A stretch of 64,000 bases of DNA from Jeotgalicoccus sp. (lineage in GTDB: Bacteria > Bacillota > Bacilli > Staphylococcales > Salinicoccaceae), in the NCBI GenBank assembly GCA_003513765.1, contig DONT01000005.1, positions 1 through 64,000 on the forward strand. The letters run 5' to 3'. The translations under genes and the position numbers were made by a program. The notes under the pieces were generated by a model. The model was not told the origin of the DNA, ran no database searches, and saw only the letters and a program-made list of their open reading frames with translations. Shown here piece by piece: positions 42,569 to 51,359 of the stretch. Every line of letters starts with the position of its first letter. The stretch's first letter is position 1.

Positions 42569-43483
42569 ATGAAGAAGAAAAACGTACTGCTTATGGGTGT
42601 TCACGGGAGAATTGGTGAGCACTTATATTTAGAGCTGAACGAATCGGCTAACCTGTTTGCCTTTTCAAGCCCGAATCAGGAACCCGATCACGAGAATATT
42701 ACATTTATTAAAAAGGATTTATTTATCCTGCCGGAAGTCGAAGAAGCGCTCAAGAATATCGATGTGGTAATCTTTTTCGAAGATCCGATTATGCGTCTGA
42801 ACAGACTGACGCAGGGTAAGTTTTACGATTTATATCTGCTGATTGCAGACAATATTGCACGTGCGGCCGCTGTGAATCATGTTGAACAGATTATTTACAT
42901 TGCCGATGAATTATCAGATGGCAGTATTGTTTCGATTTTAGGAGCATACGGGACAAATGTTAAAGAAACGGATACGCCGATTCGCCGCTACGGTAAAAAC
43001 CTGACGTATAGAACTAAGGATTACAACAGCGTGCGGAGCGTCCAGCGTGCACCGCTGCCGCCCGGATGGACTGTTGAGAACGTCGCCTGGTATTACTTCG
43101 GCTGGCTCGATGAAATTATTTACGATTTCGTCAATACGAAAATAGAAAACAATACGGTATCGATATACGTACTCGATAAACCGAAACCGGTGCTCGAACT
43201 TAAATTTAATGAAGAGCGTTCGGAAGCAGACATCGTTCTTTTCGAAATTACGGGCGGCAGCCTGAAGAAACGCTCGACGAATAAAGAACAGCGTTTTGAA
43301 TTCAGAAAGCTGCCGGACAGAGATGAGTTCATTATGGCGCTGCACGACTTTGAACCATCGCTGCCGTGGCCGGTGTTTAAAATGACGCAGGCTCCGATAC
43401 AAGCGCTTGTCAGCAGAATTTATCAGGTGGAAATGATTATTAATAAAGATGTACCTGAACGCCGTCCGCACAACAATAAATAA
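42569..43483 (+). CDS. NAD(P)-binding Rossmann protein (NmrA-like)
   Basis: 304 residues. The start MKKKNVLLMGVHGRIGEHLYLEL gives a Rossmann β-α-β with GxxGxxG, then VVIFFEDP and IIYIADEL as strands. The second half is not that of a classical reductase. Similar proteins occur next to MFS genes in Staphylococcaceae. It follows the MFS gene by 10 bp, with RBS AGGAGG. Function not known. Confidence 0.65.
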   Translation: MKKKNVLLMGVHGRIGEHLYLELNESANLFAFSSPNQEPDHENITFIKKDLFILPEVEEALKNIDVVIFFEDPIMRLNRLTQGKFYDLYLLIADNIARAAAVNHVEQIIYIADELSDGSIVSILGAYGTNVKETDTPIRRYGKNLTYRTKDYNSVRSVQRAPLPPGWTVENVAWYYFGWLDEIIYDFVNTKIENNTVSIYVLDKPKPVLELKFNEERSEADIVLFEITGGSLKKRSTNKEQRFEFRKLPDRDEFIMALHDFEPSLPWPVFKMTQAPIQALVSRIYQVEMIINKDVPERRPHNNK

Positions 43484-43531
43484 AAGTGGTAAAATATAAA
43501 AGCAAACATACTGAAATAAGGAAGATGACCG

Positions 43532-44251
43532 ATGGGAAGAAAATGGAATAATATTAAAGAGAAAAAAGCACAGAAAGACCAGAACACGAGCCGTATCTAT
43601 GCCAAATTCGGCAGAGAAATATACGTAGCAGCGAGAAAAGGCGAACCGGACCCGGAAACTAACCAGGCGCTAAAAATTGTCCTGGAACGTGCTAAAACTT
43701 ATTCTGTACCTAAGCATATTATCGACAAAGCAATTGAAAAAGCAAAAGGCGGCGACGATGAATCATTCGACGAACTCCGCTATGAAGGCTTTGGGCCGAA
43801 CGGCTCCATGCTGATTGTCGATGCACTGACAAACAACGTGAACCGTACAGTATCAGATGTCCGTGCAGCCTTCGGCAAAAACGGCGGCAATATGGGCGTC
43901 AGCGGCGCAGTCAGCTATATGTTCGACAGCGTGTCGGTATTCGTCTTTACAGGCTTTGACGACGAAACCGTGCTGATGCACCTAATGGAAGATGAAGTCG
44001 ACGTCAAAGACGTTAGGCTGGAAAACGGCATGACGGTAGTCTACGGCGAACCGCAGGCATTTAACGACATTAAAACTTCGCTGGACGCACTAGGTGTTGA
44101 AGAATTCAACGTCGCAGAACATGCGATGATTGCGCAAAATGAAGTAACTTTACAAGAAGAAGACCTCGAGCAGTTTGAGAAGCTGATTGATGTATTAGAA
44201 GACTTAGAAGATGTATCGAACGTGTTTCATAATGTAAACTTGAGTGAGTAA
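43532..44251 (+). CDS. YebC/YeeN-family regulator (TACO1-like)
   Basis: A 239-residue protein: MGRKWNNIKEKKAQKDQNTSRIYAKFGREI is the family start, followed by GPNGSMLIVDALTNNVNRT and MGVSGAVSYMF. It is the YeeN subtype typical of Staphylococcus and Bacillus. Bacterial homologues act as transcription regulators or ribosome-associated factors that help translate difficult stretches. RBS AAGGAAG. The SDR gene follows after 20 bp. Confidence 0.93.
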   Translation: MGRKWNNIKEKKAQKDQNTSRIYAKFGREIYVAARKGEPDPETNQALKIVLERAKTYSVPKHIIDKAIEKAKGGDDESFDELRYEGFGPNGSMLIVDALTNNVNRTVSDVRAAFGKNGGNMGVSGAVSYMFDSVSVFVFTGFDDETVLMHLMEDEVDVKDVRLENGMTVVYGEPQAFNDIKTSLDALGVEEFNVAEHAMIAQNEVTLQEEDLEQFEKLIDVLEDLEDVSNVFHNVNLSE

Positions 44252-44271
44252 ACATATGAAGGAGTGGTACT

Positions 44272-45057
44272 GTGTCAGAATTAATGGATTTCGGCTACAT
44301 AGGCAAAGTGGCAGTCATTACCGGTTCGAGTAAAGGTATCGGACGAGAAACGGCAGAACAGATGGTGAAGCTCGGTGCGAAAGTAATGCTCGTTGCACGC
44401 GGTGAAGAAGCGTTAAAAGAAGCAGCTGCACAAATTGCTGAATTCGGAGATGTGGATTACATCGCAATGGATATTACTGATAAGGACGCGGGTGAAAAAA
44501 TCGTTGAAGCGGCTGTAGAGAAATTCGGCCGGCTGGACGTGCTCGTGAATAATGCAGGGAGTTCGTTCGCTAAAAACTTTGAAGACGTTGAACTGTCAGG
44601 CTGGGAAGAAGATATCGATTTGAAAGTCATGGCCGCAGTGAAAATGTCAAAAGCAGCACTCCCTCATTTGAAAAAACAGGGCGGAGCGATCTTAAACTTA
44701 ACAGCTGTAATGGGGAAAACGCCGCAGCCGAACTCATTGCCGACGACAGTATCACGCAGTGCCGGCCTTGCTTTGACGAAAGCGATGAGTAAAGACTTAG
44801 GACAGCACGGTATTCGCGTTAATGCAGTATGCATCGGTCTAATCCGCAGTGATCAGATAGAAAAACGCTGGCAGCAGCAGGCACCTGAATTATCATGGGA
44901 AGAATTCTCTGTGAAAAGTGCGGGTAACATTCCGCTCGGGCGTATCGGCGATACCGCTGAGGCTGCGAACGTCATCACATTCTTATGTTCTGATCTGGCA
45001 TCATACGTGAGCGGTACCGCTGTGAATATAGACGGCGGCAGCGGTCATGCCTGGTAA
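44272..45057 (+). CDS. Classical SDR oxidoreductase
   Basis: A 261-residue short-chain dehydrogenase. VAVITGSSKGIGRETAEQM carries the cofactor loop TGxxxGIG, VLVNNAGSS the NNAG motif. The active-site region reads LNLTAVMGKTPQPNSLPTTVSRSAGLALTKAM: the catalytic Tyr is replaced here (TVSRSAG), so activity may be changed or lost. The tail SGTAVNIDGGSGHAW is typical. The start is a GTG after GAAGGAG. The missing Tyr deserves an alignment. Confidence 0.8.
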   Translation: MSELMDFGYIGKVAVITGSSKGIGRETAEQMVKLGAKVMLVARGEEALKEAAAQIAEFGDVDYIAMDITDKDAGEKIVEAAVEKFGRLDVLVNNAGSSFAKNFEDVELSGWEEDIDLKVMAAVKMSKAALPHLKKQGGAILNLTAVMGKTPQPNSLPTTVSRSAGLALTKAMSKDLGQHGIRVNAVCIGLIRSDQIEKRWQQQAPELSWEEFSVKSAGNIPLGRIGDTAEAANVITFLCSDLASYVSGTAVNIDGGSGHAW

Positions 45058-45062
45058 AATTT

Positions 45063-45226
45063 TTTATCGGACAGTGTAGAACCGACAGTGTCCGACAAAT
45101 CTCTTTATCGGACAGTGTAAAATCGACAGTGTCTGACAAATCTCTTTATCGGACAGTGTAGAACCGACAGTGTCTGACAAATCCGTTTATCGGACAGTGT
45201 GAAACCGACAGTGTCTGACAAATCAA
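45063..45226 (-). repeat. 41-bp tandem array E (4 units)
   Basis: TTTATCGG begins at 45063, 45104, 45145 and 45186, all 41 bp apart. Plus-strand layout: arm ACAGTGT, loop AGAACCG or similar, arm ACAGTGT (inverted match with one central mismatch), core CCGACAAATCTCTTTATCGG. The core is itself an imperfect palindrome. In the opposite orientation the unit matches array A at 7.6 kb. It lies between the convergent 3' ends of the SDR gene and argD. Confidence 0.95.
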
Positions 45227-45266
45227 CCTGAACGATGATGAAAAAACTTCAACGTCGTCAAAACAC

Positions 45267-45304
45267 AAAAAAGCATCAAATCCGCATAGATTTGATGCTT
45301 TTTC
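45267..45304. terminator. Bidirectional terminator (end of the arginine operon)
   Basis: AAAAAGCATCAAATC pairs with GATTTGATGCTTTTT around CGCATA. It ends the minus-strand arg operon and can also stop plus-strand reading from the SDR gene. Confidence 0.92.
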
Positions 45305-45307
45305 ATA

Positions 45308-46516
45308 TTATTTAACAAGCTGCTCAAGTGCCTTCCTGAATTTCTCCAGAGCTTCATCAATTTCCGCGGCAGTTACATTAAGCGGGGGCAGTAATCGCAC
45401 GACGTTATGTTTCGCCGTGACCACCAGCATCTTCTCACTGTAGCATGCTGACAAGACATCCGCTGCCTCCACCGAATCGTTAAACTGCACGCCAATCAAT
45501 AAGCCGAGGCCTTTAATTTCAGCGATACAGCCGGTATCAGCAGAAATTTTCTCAAGTCCTTTAACGAGCTGATTGGAACGTGCCGCAACGTTATCCAGCA
45601 GCCCGGCTTCCATAATCTCATCGTAAATCGCATTGCCGACTGCTGAACCGAGCGGATTACCGCCGAGCGTGGTCCCGTGATCGCCGGGCTTAAAGTAACC
45701 TGCCACTTTATCGGTTGCCATAAACGCGCCCATCGGATAGCCGCCGCCAAGTCCTTTAGCGAGTGTAACGATATCCGGCTCGAGTCCGAATTGTTCAAAT
45801 GAGAAAAGAGTTCCCGTACGGCCCATACCAGTCTGTACTTCATCGATAATTAAGAGCTGGCCATTATTCTGCAGTTCTTTCAGCGTTTCAACGAATTCAT
45901 CACTCAAAGAATTGATTCCGCCTTCCCCTTGAATCGTCTCAACTAATACCGCACATGTATTTTCAGTTACAGCATCTTTTAAAGCTTCCGAATCATTTAA
46001 AGGGACGTACTTAGAGCCCGGCAGTAATGGCTGGAAATCCTTATGCATATCAGGCTGGCCTGTGGCAGACAAAGCCGCCATTGTGCGGCCGTGAAATGAA
46101 TCCGTCAGTGTAATAATTTCCGTACAGTTTTCACCGTTCACTTCTTTACCGTATTTACGTGCGAGTTTCAAAGCACCTTCGTTCGCTTCGGCACCAGAGT
46201 TAGAAAAGAATACTTTCTGAAGGCTGCCTGCACTTTTATCAGTAACCAGCTTATGCGCCAGTTCAATCGATGGTTTGTTCCAGTACACATTGGAAGTATG
46301 AATTAACGTCGATGCCTGTTCAGTAATAGCCTTGACGATTTTCTCATTGGCATGACCTAAAATATTCGTTGCGATACCCGACACGAAATCTAAATATTCC
46401 TCGCCGTCGTTATTTTTCACATATGTTCCTTTACCGGAGACGAGTACTTTATCGCCGCGGTTATAAGTATTAAACAATGCTGAGTTTCCGAGTTCAATCA
46501 AATCTTCTGTCTTCAT
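45308..46516 (-). CDS. argD: Acetylornithine aminotransferase
   Basis: PLP-dependent transfer of an amino group from glutamate to N-acetylglutamate semialdehyde. The 402-residue class III aminotransferase has FFSNSGAEANEGALKLAR, SFHGRTMAALSATGQ, the acidic PLP residue in LLIIDEVQTGMGRTG and the PLP lysine in DIVTLAKGLGGG. Its ATG overlaps the argB stop (ATGA). Last gene of the operon. Ornithine aminotransferase is a near relative; the operon settles the call. Confidence 0.93.
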   Translation of the reverse strand: MKTEDLIELGNSALFNTYNRGDKVLVSGKGTYVKNNDGEEYLDFVSGIATNILGHANEKIVKAITEQASTLIHTSNVYWNKPSIELAHKLVTDKSAGSLQKVFFSNSGAEANEGALKLARKYGKEVNGENCTEIITLTDSFHGRTMAALSATGQPDMHKDFQPLLPGSKYVPLNDSEALKDAVTENTCAVLVETIQGEGGINSLSDEFVETLKELQNNGQLLIIDEVQTGMGRTGTLFSFEQFGLEPDIVTLAKGLGGGYPMGAFMATDKVAGYFKPGDHGTTLGGNPLGSAVGNAIYDEIMEAGLLDNVAARSNQLVKGLEKISADTGCIAEIKGLGLLIGVQFNDSVEAADVLSACYSEKMLVVTAKHNVVRLLPPLNVTAAEIDEALEKFRKALEQLVK

Positions 46517-47418
46517 AAAACCCTTCCTCCTTCATGCGGCATTATCATCGTGCCGATTCCTGCATCAAAAAACAGCTCCAGAAGCAGTGAATGCTTAATG
46601 CGGCCGTCGACGATATGCGCCTGCTTCACGCCTTTTTTAATGGCGTGTGAACAGCATTCCACTTTCGGGATCATGCCGTCTGAAATTACGCCGGACTCTA
46701 TATGCTGTTCGACTTGTTCCAATGTCAGTTCAGACAGGAGCGTCGATTCATCGTCCTTATCTTCATATACCCCTTTTGTATCCGTTAAAAGAATAAATTT
46801 ATCCGCGTGAATCGCGCCGGCAATTTCACCCGCCACGTAATCTGCATTAATGTTATGCGTATCGCCGTTCATATCCGCACCGACCGGCGAAATTACGGGT
46901 ACGAAGTCATTGTTAATTAATAACGTCAGCAAGGCGGTGTCGATCGTTTCAATTTCTCCGACGAGCCCGATATCCACCAGCTCAATTTCGCCTTTGGCAT
47001 TCTCTTCTTCGATAAACTTCTTCTTCACTTTAATCAGATTGCCGTCTTTACCTGAAATACCGACAGCATTGCCACCGATTTTATTGTAATGCTTTACAAT
47101 ATCTTTATTCACCTGGCCGGACAAGACCATTTCAGCCACATCCATAACGGAATCATCAGTCACGCGGAGCCCCTTTTTAAACTCCGACTCAATGTTGAGA
47201 TTAGTAAGCATGTCATTAATGAACGGTCCGCCGCCATGCACGATAATCGGTTTAATACCAACCGATTTCATTAAGAGGACATCCTGCATAACGGACTCTT
47301 TTAAGCTGTCATTGACCATTGCGTTGCCGCCGTATTTTAACACGATAATATTATTTTGGAACACGTTGATGTAGGGGAGTGCTTCGATCAGTGTATCTAT
47401 TCTTTCGGTATCATTCAT
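46513..47418 (-). CDS. argB: Acetylglutamate kinase
   Basis: Phosphorylates N-acetylglutamate, the second step. About 301 residues with IIVLKYGGNAM (phosphate Lys), PIIVHGGGPFINDML, GLRVTDDSVMDVAEMVLSG and ILLTDTKGVYEDKDD. Several starts are possible in ATGATGATCATG; the one at 47418 is eight bases after AGGA and is preferred. A Gly-rich end (HEGGRVL) suits the family. The gap to argJ is 10 bp. Confidence 0.93.
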   Translation of the reverse strand: MNDTERIDTLIEALPYINVFQNNIIVLKYGGNAMVNDSLKESVMQDVLLMKSVGIKPIIVHGGGPFINDMLTNLNIESEFKKGLRVTDDSVMDVAEMVLSGQVNKDIVKHYNKIGGNAVGISGKDGNLIKVKKKFIEEENAKGEIELVDIGLVGEIETIDTALLTLLINNDFVPVISPVGADMNGDTHNINADYVAGEIAGAIHADKFILLTDTKGVYEDKDDESTLLSELTLEQVEQHIESGVISDGMIPKVECCSHAIKKGVKQAHIVDGRIKHSLLLELFFDAGIGTMIMPHEGGRVL

Positions 47419-47428
47419 GATCATCATC

Positions 47429-48649
47429 CTAACTTCTGTAGTCCGCATTGATTTTTACGTAATCGACCGACATATCGCAGGTCCATACCTCTGAGGAATA
47501 TTCCCCCACATTTAAATCGATAAAGATCTCAACATCCGTATTACTTAAAATATTGTAAGCATGTCCTTCATCAAAAGGGACTGCAAGTCCTTCATGACAA
47601 ACTAAAATTTCATCATTGGCGGCAGCAAACTTAATCGTTATCGTATCTGGGCTAAGCGTTTCAACATCGCTGTTACCGATAGCCATAATGACACGGCCCC
47701 AGTTGGCATCCTGTCCGTAAACAGCTGTTTTTACGAGGCTTGAAGTGGCGACTGTTTTTGCCACACTGACCGCATCATGTTTACTGGCAGCATTTACGAC
47801 ATTAACAGTAACGAACTTTGTCGCACCTTCAGCGTCTCTTGCGATCATTTGCGATAATTTCTGGCACATAACAGTCAGTGCTGCAGTGAACTCATCGAGG
47901 TGATTTTCATGCAGCATCACTTTGTTAGTCGAAGCGAGGAGCACTGTATCATTCGTACTCGTATCACCGTCGACAGTCATCACGTTAAAGCTGTCATCTG
48001 CCGCAGATTTAAGCGCAGTATTTAAAGCATCCTGAGAGAAACCGGCATCAGTGACAATATAGCCGAGCATCGTGCCCATATTCGGATGAATCATGCCGGC
48101 ACCTTTAATCATTGCACCGAAATGTACTGTCTGACCGCCGATATCCGCTTCAAATGACAGCTGTTTAGGAACGGTGTCCGTTGTCATAATCGCTTCTGCA
48201 GCTGATGTTGAATCGTCCGATTTCAGTCCGGTAACAAGCGTATCAAGGCCCGAGTAAAACGGCTGTAAATTCAGCGGTTCACCAATGACGCCGGTCGAGC
48301 TGACGAGGACTTCATGAGCCTCAATATTTAATTTTCCGGCAAGAGCATCCGTCATCGTGTGAACATCTCGTTCACCGGTCAGCCCGTTACACGCATTCGC
48401 ATTTCCGCTGTTCACGAGTATCGCTTTAAATTTCGTAAAGTTTTTGAGCATTTCCATATCGTAAAGGACCGAATGCGCCTTAACTTTATTTCTCGTAAAT
48501 ACACCTGTAACGGTTGCACCGTCCGGAAAATAGATGAGTGCAAGATCCTTGTCCTGCGCTTTAAAACCGGTATGTATACCGTTCGTTTCGACACCTTCAA
48601 CTGCACAAAGCCCTTTAAGCACTGATACTTTTTTCTCTGTAATCTGCAT
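47429..48649 (-). CDS. argJ: Bifunctional glutamate N-acetyltransferase/ornithine acetyltransferase
   Basis: Recycles acetyl from N-acetylornithine to glutamate. The 406-residue precursor cleaves itself before the Thr in AEAIMTTDTVPKQ, giving α and β chains. NSGNANACNGLTG and GAMIKGAGMIHPNMGTML are signature blocks. RBS AGAGGG. It lies 14 bp after argC. With argJ present a separate argA is not needed, although many monofunctional ArgJ proteins rely on one. Confidence 0.94.
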   Translation of the reverse strand: MQITEKKVSVLKGLCAVEGVETNGIHTGFKAQDKDLALIYFPDGATVTGVFTRNKVKAHSVLYDMEMLKNFTKFKAILVNSGNANACNGLTGERDVHTMTDALAGKLNIEAHEVLVSSTGVIGEPLNLQPFYSGLDTLVTGLKSDDSTSAAEAIMTTDTVPKQLSFEADIGGQTVHFGAMIKGAGMIHPNMGTMLGYIVTDAGFSQDALNTALKSAADDSFNVMTVDGDTSTNDTVLLASTNKVMLHENHLDEFTAALTVMCQKLSQMIARDAEGATKFVTVNVVNAASKHDAVSVAKTVATSSLVKTAVYGQDANWGRVIMAIGNSDVETLSPDTITIKFAAANDEILVCHEGLAVPFDEGHAYNILSNTDVEIFIDLNVGEYSSEVWTCDMSVDYVKINADYRS

Positions 48650-48663
48650 ATCAAAAACCCTCT

Positions 48664-49704
48664 CTAAGGCATCATTGCAATGGTATTGAGTCCTGATTTC
48701 TCAGGTAATCCAAACATGATGTTCATATTTTGTACCGCTTGTCCCGCTGCGCCTTTTCCTAAGTTATCAATAATCGATAAAACGATGAGTCGATTCGTAC
48801 GTTCGTCGAGCTGTACAGCAATCTGACAGTTATTCGTTCCTGCAACGTGTTTCATCTGCGGGAGTTCACCTTCGTTAAGCACCTGCACAAACGGCTCATC
48901 CTGATAGGCTTGCTGATAGCTTTCGTTAATATCAGCTTCAGTGACGCCGTCTTTTACCGTTGCGTAAATCGTTGAGAAGATACCGCGCTCTGCCGGAATT
49001 AAGTGAGGGGTAAACTGTACCTGCACTGCATTTTCTGATGAACTGTTCAATTCCTGTTCGATTTCAGGAATATGGCGGTGGGCGAGAGGATTGTATGCCT
49101 TGAAGTTACCCATGAGTTCCGTCAGCAGTTTATCGACTGAAGCACTGCGCCCGGCACCGCTGACCCCTGTTTTACTGTCGATAATAAGCGACTGTTCGTC
49201 AACGAGGGCATCACTCACTGCAGGGAGCAGACCGAGCAGGGCACTCGTCACGAAACATCCCGGATTGGCAATATACTTAGCCGTTTTAATGTCAGCTCTG
49301 TATTTTTCAGGCAGGCCGTAGACAAAATCTTTCAGTAAATTCGGTGCAGCCTGTTCAACGTTATAAGTCTGTTCATAGACATCGATATTCTTCAGACGGA
49401 AATCTGCACCTAAATCGATGATTTTAACATCGTATGCTGAAGCGGTTGCTGCGAGCTCCATAGAATGACCGTGGGGCAGACAGATAAACACCACGTCGCT
49501 GTCGTTAAATAACTTGTCCGGTTCGAGTGCTGTAAACTGCTTATTTATGCTGCCTTTTAGGAACGGATAATAGACAGCAGCCTCTGTATCAACGTGGCTG
49601 CGTGATGTTAAGTGCACCAGCTCAACTTCCTGATGGGGAATTAAATAACGTAATAGCTCACTTCCTGTGTAGCCTGTTGCACCGACAATACTGACTTTGA
49701 TCAT
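48664..49704 (-). CDS. argC: N-acetyl-gamma-glutamyl-phosphate reductase
   Basis: NADPH-dependent reduction to the semialdehyde. The 346-residue protein opens with VSIVGATGYTGSELLRYL; catalytic Cys lies in YIANPGCFVTSALLGL; SKTGVSGAGR and HRHIPEIEQEL (His motif) follow. RBS AGGAGG. It is 22 bp after argF. Confidence 0.95.
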   Translation of the reverse strand: MIKVSIVGATGYTGSELLRYLIPHQEVELVHLTSRSHVDTEAAVYYPFLKGSINKQFTALEPDKLFNDSDVVFICLPHGHSMELAATASAYDVKIIDLGADFRLKNIDVYEQTYNVEQAAPNLLKDFVYGLPEKYRADIKTAKYIANPGCFVTSALLGLLPAVSDALVDEQSLIIDSKTGVSGAGRSASVDKLLTELMGNFKAYNPLAHRHIPEIEQELNSSSENAVQVQFTPHLIPAERGIFSTIYATVKDGVTEADINESYQQAYQDEPFVQVLNEGELPQMKHVAGTNNCQIAVQLDERTNRLIVLSIIDNLGKGAAGQAVQNMNIMFGLPEKSGLNTIAMMP

Positions 49705-49726
49705 ATGATGACCTCCTGATTAATTA

Positions 49727-50734
49727 TCATTTTAAATCCGGTATAAATAAGTTGCCGTTTGTTGCAGCCATAATTGCTTTAATAGAATGCATACGGTTTT
49801 CACCCTGTTCAAACTGTTTCGCGTAATCTGCGTTAAACACGTCGGACGTCACTTCCATCTCTTCAATGCCAAACTCTTCAGCAACGTTTTTACCGTACTC
49901 TGTGTGCGTATCGTGGAAAGCCGGCAGGCAGTGCATGAAGATAAAGTTCTCGTTCACATCGGCAAGAAGTTCATTATTCACCTGGTAAGGCAGCAGTGTT
50001 TTAACACGTTCTTCGAAATGTTCCTCTTCACCCATCGACACCCAGACATCTGTATAAATGACATTGGCATTAATCACTGCAGCTTTAATGTCTGCTGTGA
50101 TTTCTACTGTTGAACCTGAGGCTTTCGCATATCCTTTGGCGATATCTACGTATGACTGTTCAGGGAACAGAGATTCAGGTGCTGCGATTGTGACATCAGC
50201 GCCAAGCAGGGCCGCTGTAACAAGGAGTGAATTAGCTACATTGTTGCGGCCGTCACCGGCATACACGAGTTTAATACCGGCGAAGGTACCAAATTCTTCT
50301 TTAATCGTCATAAAGTCACCGATCATTTGTGTTGGATGCCAGTCATCAGTCAGACCGTTCCAGACAGGCACGCCGGAGTGTTCAGCAAGTTCTTCAACAA
50401 CTGCCTGGCTCGCGCCTCTAAATTCAAGGCCGTCGAACATGCTGCCTAAAATTTTAGCTGTATCAGCGACGGATTCTTTTTTACCAAGCTGGATATCGCC
50501 TGAGCCGAGAAATTCAGGTGCTGCCCCGAGGTCATTCGCTGCGACTGTAAAAGCAGCACGAGTGCGGGTAGAAGATTTTTCAAACAGCAATGCAATATTC
50601 TGTCCCTTTAAATACTGATGGGGAATATTATTTTTTTTCAATTGTTTTAAATGAATTGCGAAATCAATCAGATACTCGACTTCCTTCTTATTGAAATCGC
50701 TGATTGTTAAAAAACTTTTACCTTGAAAATGCAT
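49727..50734 (-). CDS. argF: Ornithine carbamoyltransferase
   Basis: Joins carbamoyl phosphate and ornithine to citrulline. The 335-residue protein has the carbamoyl-phosphate motif SSTRTRAAF, the HPTQMIGDF motif, DVWVSMGEE and the ornithine-binding HCLPAFHD. It is the first gene of the arg operon; catabolic ArcB is very similar, but no arcA/arcC is near. argG and argH are not in the window. A/T-rich TTGTATAAATATAATTAA (50780-50797), upstream, may be an ArgR box, with low certainty. Confidence 0.93.
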   Translation of the reverse strand: MHFQGKSFLTISDFNKKEVEYLIDFAIHLKQLKKNNIPHQYLKGQNIALLFEKSSTRTRAAFTVAANDLGAAPEFLGSGDIQLGKKESVADTAKILGSMFDGLEFRGASQAVVEELAEHSGVPVWNGLTDDWHPTQMIGDFMTIKEEFGTFAGIKLVYAGDGRNNVANSLLVTAALLGADVTIAAPESLFPEQSYVDIAKGYAKASGSTVEITADIKAAVINANVIYTDVWVSMGEEEHFEERVKTLLPYQVNNELLADVNENFIFMHCLPAFHDTHTEYGKNVAEEFGIEEMEVTSDVFNADYAKQFEQGENRMHSIKAIMAATNGNLFIPDLK

Positions 50735-50904
50735 GAAAACACTCCTTTTAGTCTATTTATCTTATTAATATTCGTTATATTGTATAAATATAATTAATGG
50801 TTGTTGTTTATAATATACAAAGTAAATTCATAAATCAAGCTTTTTATCGTATGTATTCTCATATATCTGTATAAATTTAAGTTATAAACATAAAAATAAA
50901 TATA

Positions 50905-50950
50905 TTGACGAATAACTGTATTAACTGTACTATTCTAATTAATACAGTTA
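50905..50950 (+). promoter_or_regulatory. Promoter and operator of the GntR-ABC operon
   Basis: TTGACG (50905-50910), 17 bp, TACTAT (50928-50933). The 12-bp arms TAACTGTATTAA (50913-50924) and TTAATACAGTTA (50939-50950) form a perfect inverted repeat that brackets the -10. This is the expected place for autorepression by the GntR protein. Confidence 0.8.
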
Positions 50951-50978
50951 GTGCAGCAAACCGACAGGAGGTGGATAC

Positions 50979-51359
50979 GTGTTTGATATCGATGTGAAAA
51001 GCCGCGTTCCTATATATGAACAGATCATTGAAAATGTAAAACGTCTGATCATTCAGGGGGTGCTGCTGCCGGAAGAAAAACTGCCGTCAGTCAGAAGTCT
51101 TGCACAGGAACTTACGATTAATCCCAACACGATCCAAAAAGCTTACAGAGAATTGGAAAGGGAAGGGTATGTCATTTCCCGCCCCGGAAAAGGGAGCTTT
51201 GTGAATGATATGACAGAACCGATGAACAGAGAGCATATTAAAACGTTAACCGACGAAGTAGAGCGGCTGATTAAGGAGCTGGTATTTCTGGACGTGCCGG
51301 GAATATCGTTAAAAGCAATGATAGATAAAGCGGAACAGGAGAAGGAGGGACACGAATGA
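50979..51359 (+). CDS. GntR-family regulator, YtrA subfamily
   Basis: A 126-residue protein: winged helix (about 8-75) with RVPIYEQIIENVKRLIIQGVLLPEEKLPSVRSLAQEL and NPNTIQKAYRELEREGYV, plus a short helical tail for dimerisation and no ligand domain, the YtrA type. It represses its own ABC operon in relatives, often until cell-wall antibiotics are present. The GTG start follows AGGAGGTGG. It overlaps the ATPase gene by ATGA. Confidence 0.9.
   Translation: MFDIDVKSRVPIYEQIIENVKRLIIQGVLLPEEKLPSVRSLAQELTINPNTIQKAYRELEREGYVISRPGKGSFVNDMTEPMNREHIKTLTDEVERLIKELVFLDVPGISLKAMIDKAEQEKEGHE

Noticed and set aside
50780..50797. ArgR box before argF
   Set aside because: TTGTATAAATATAATTAA is suggestive but A/T-rich DNA makes such matches common; kept only as a remark.
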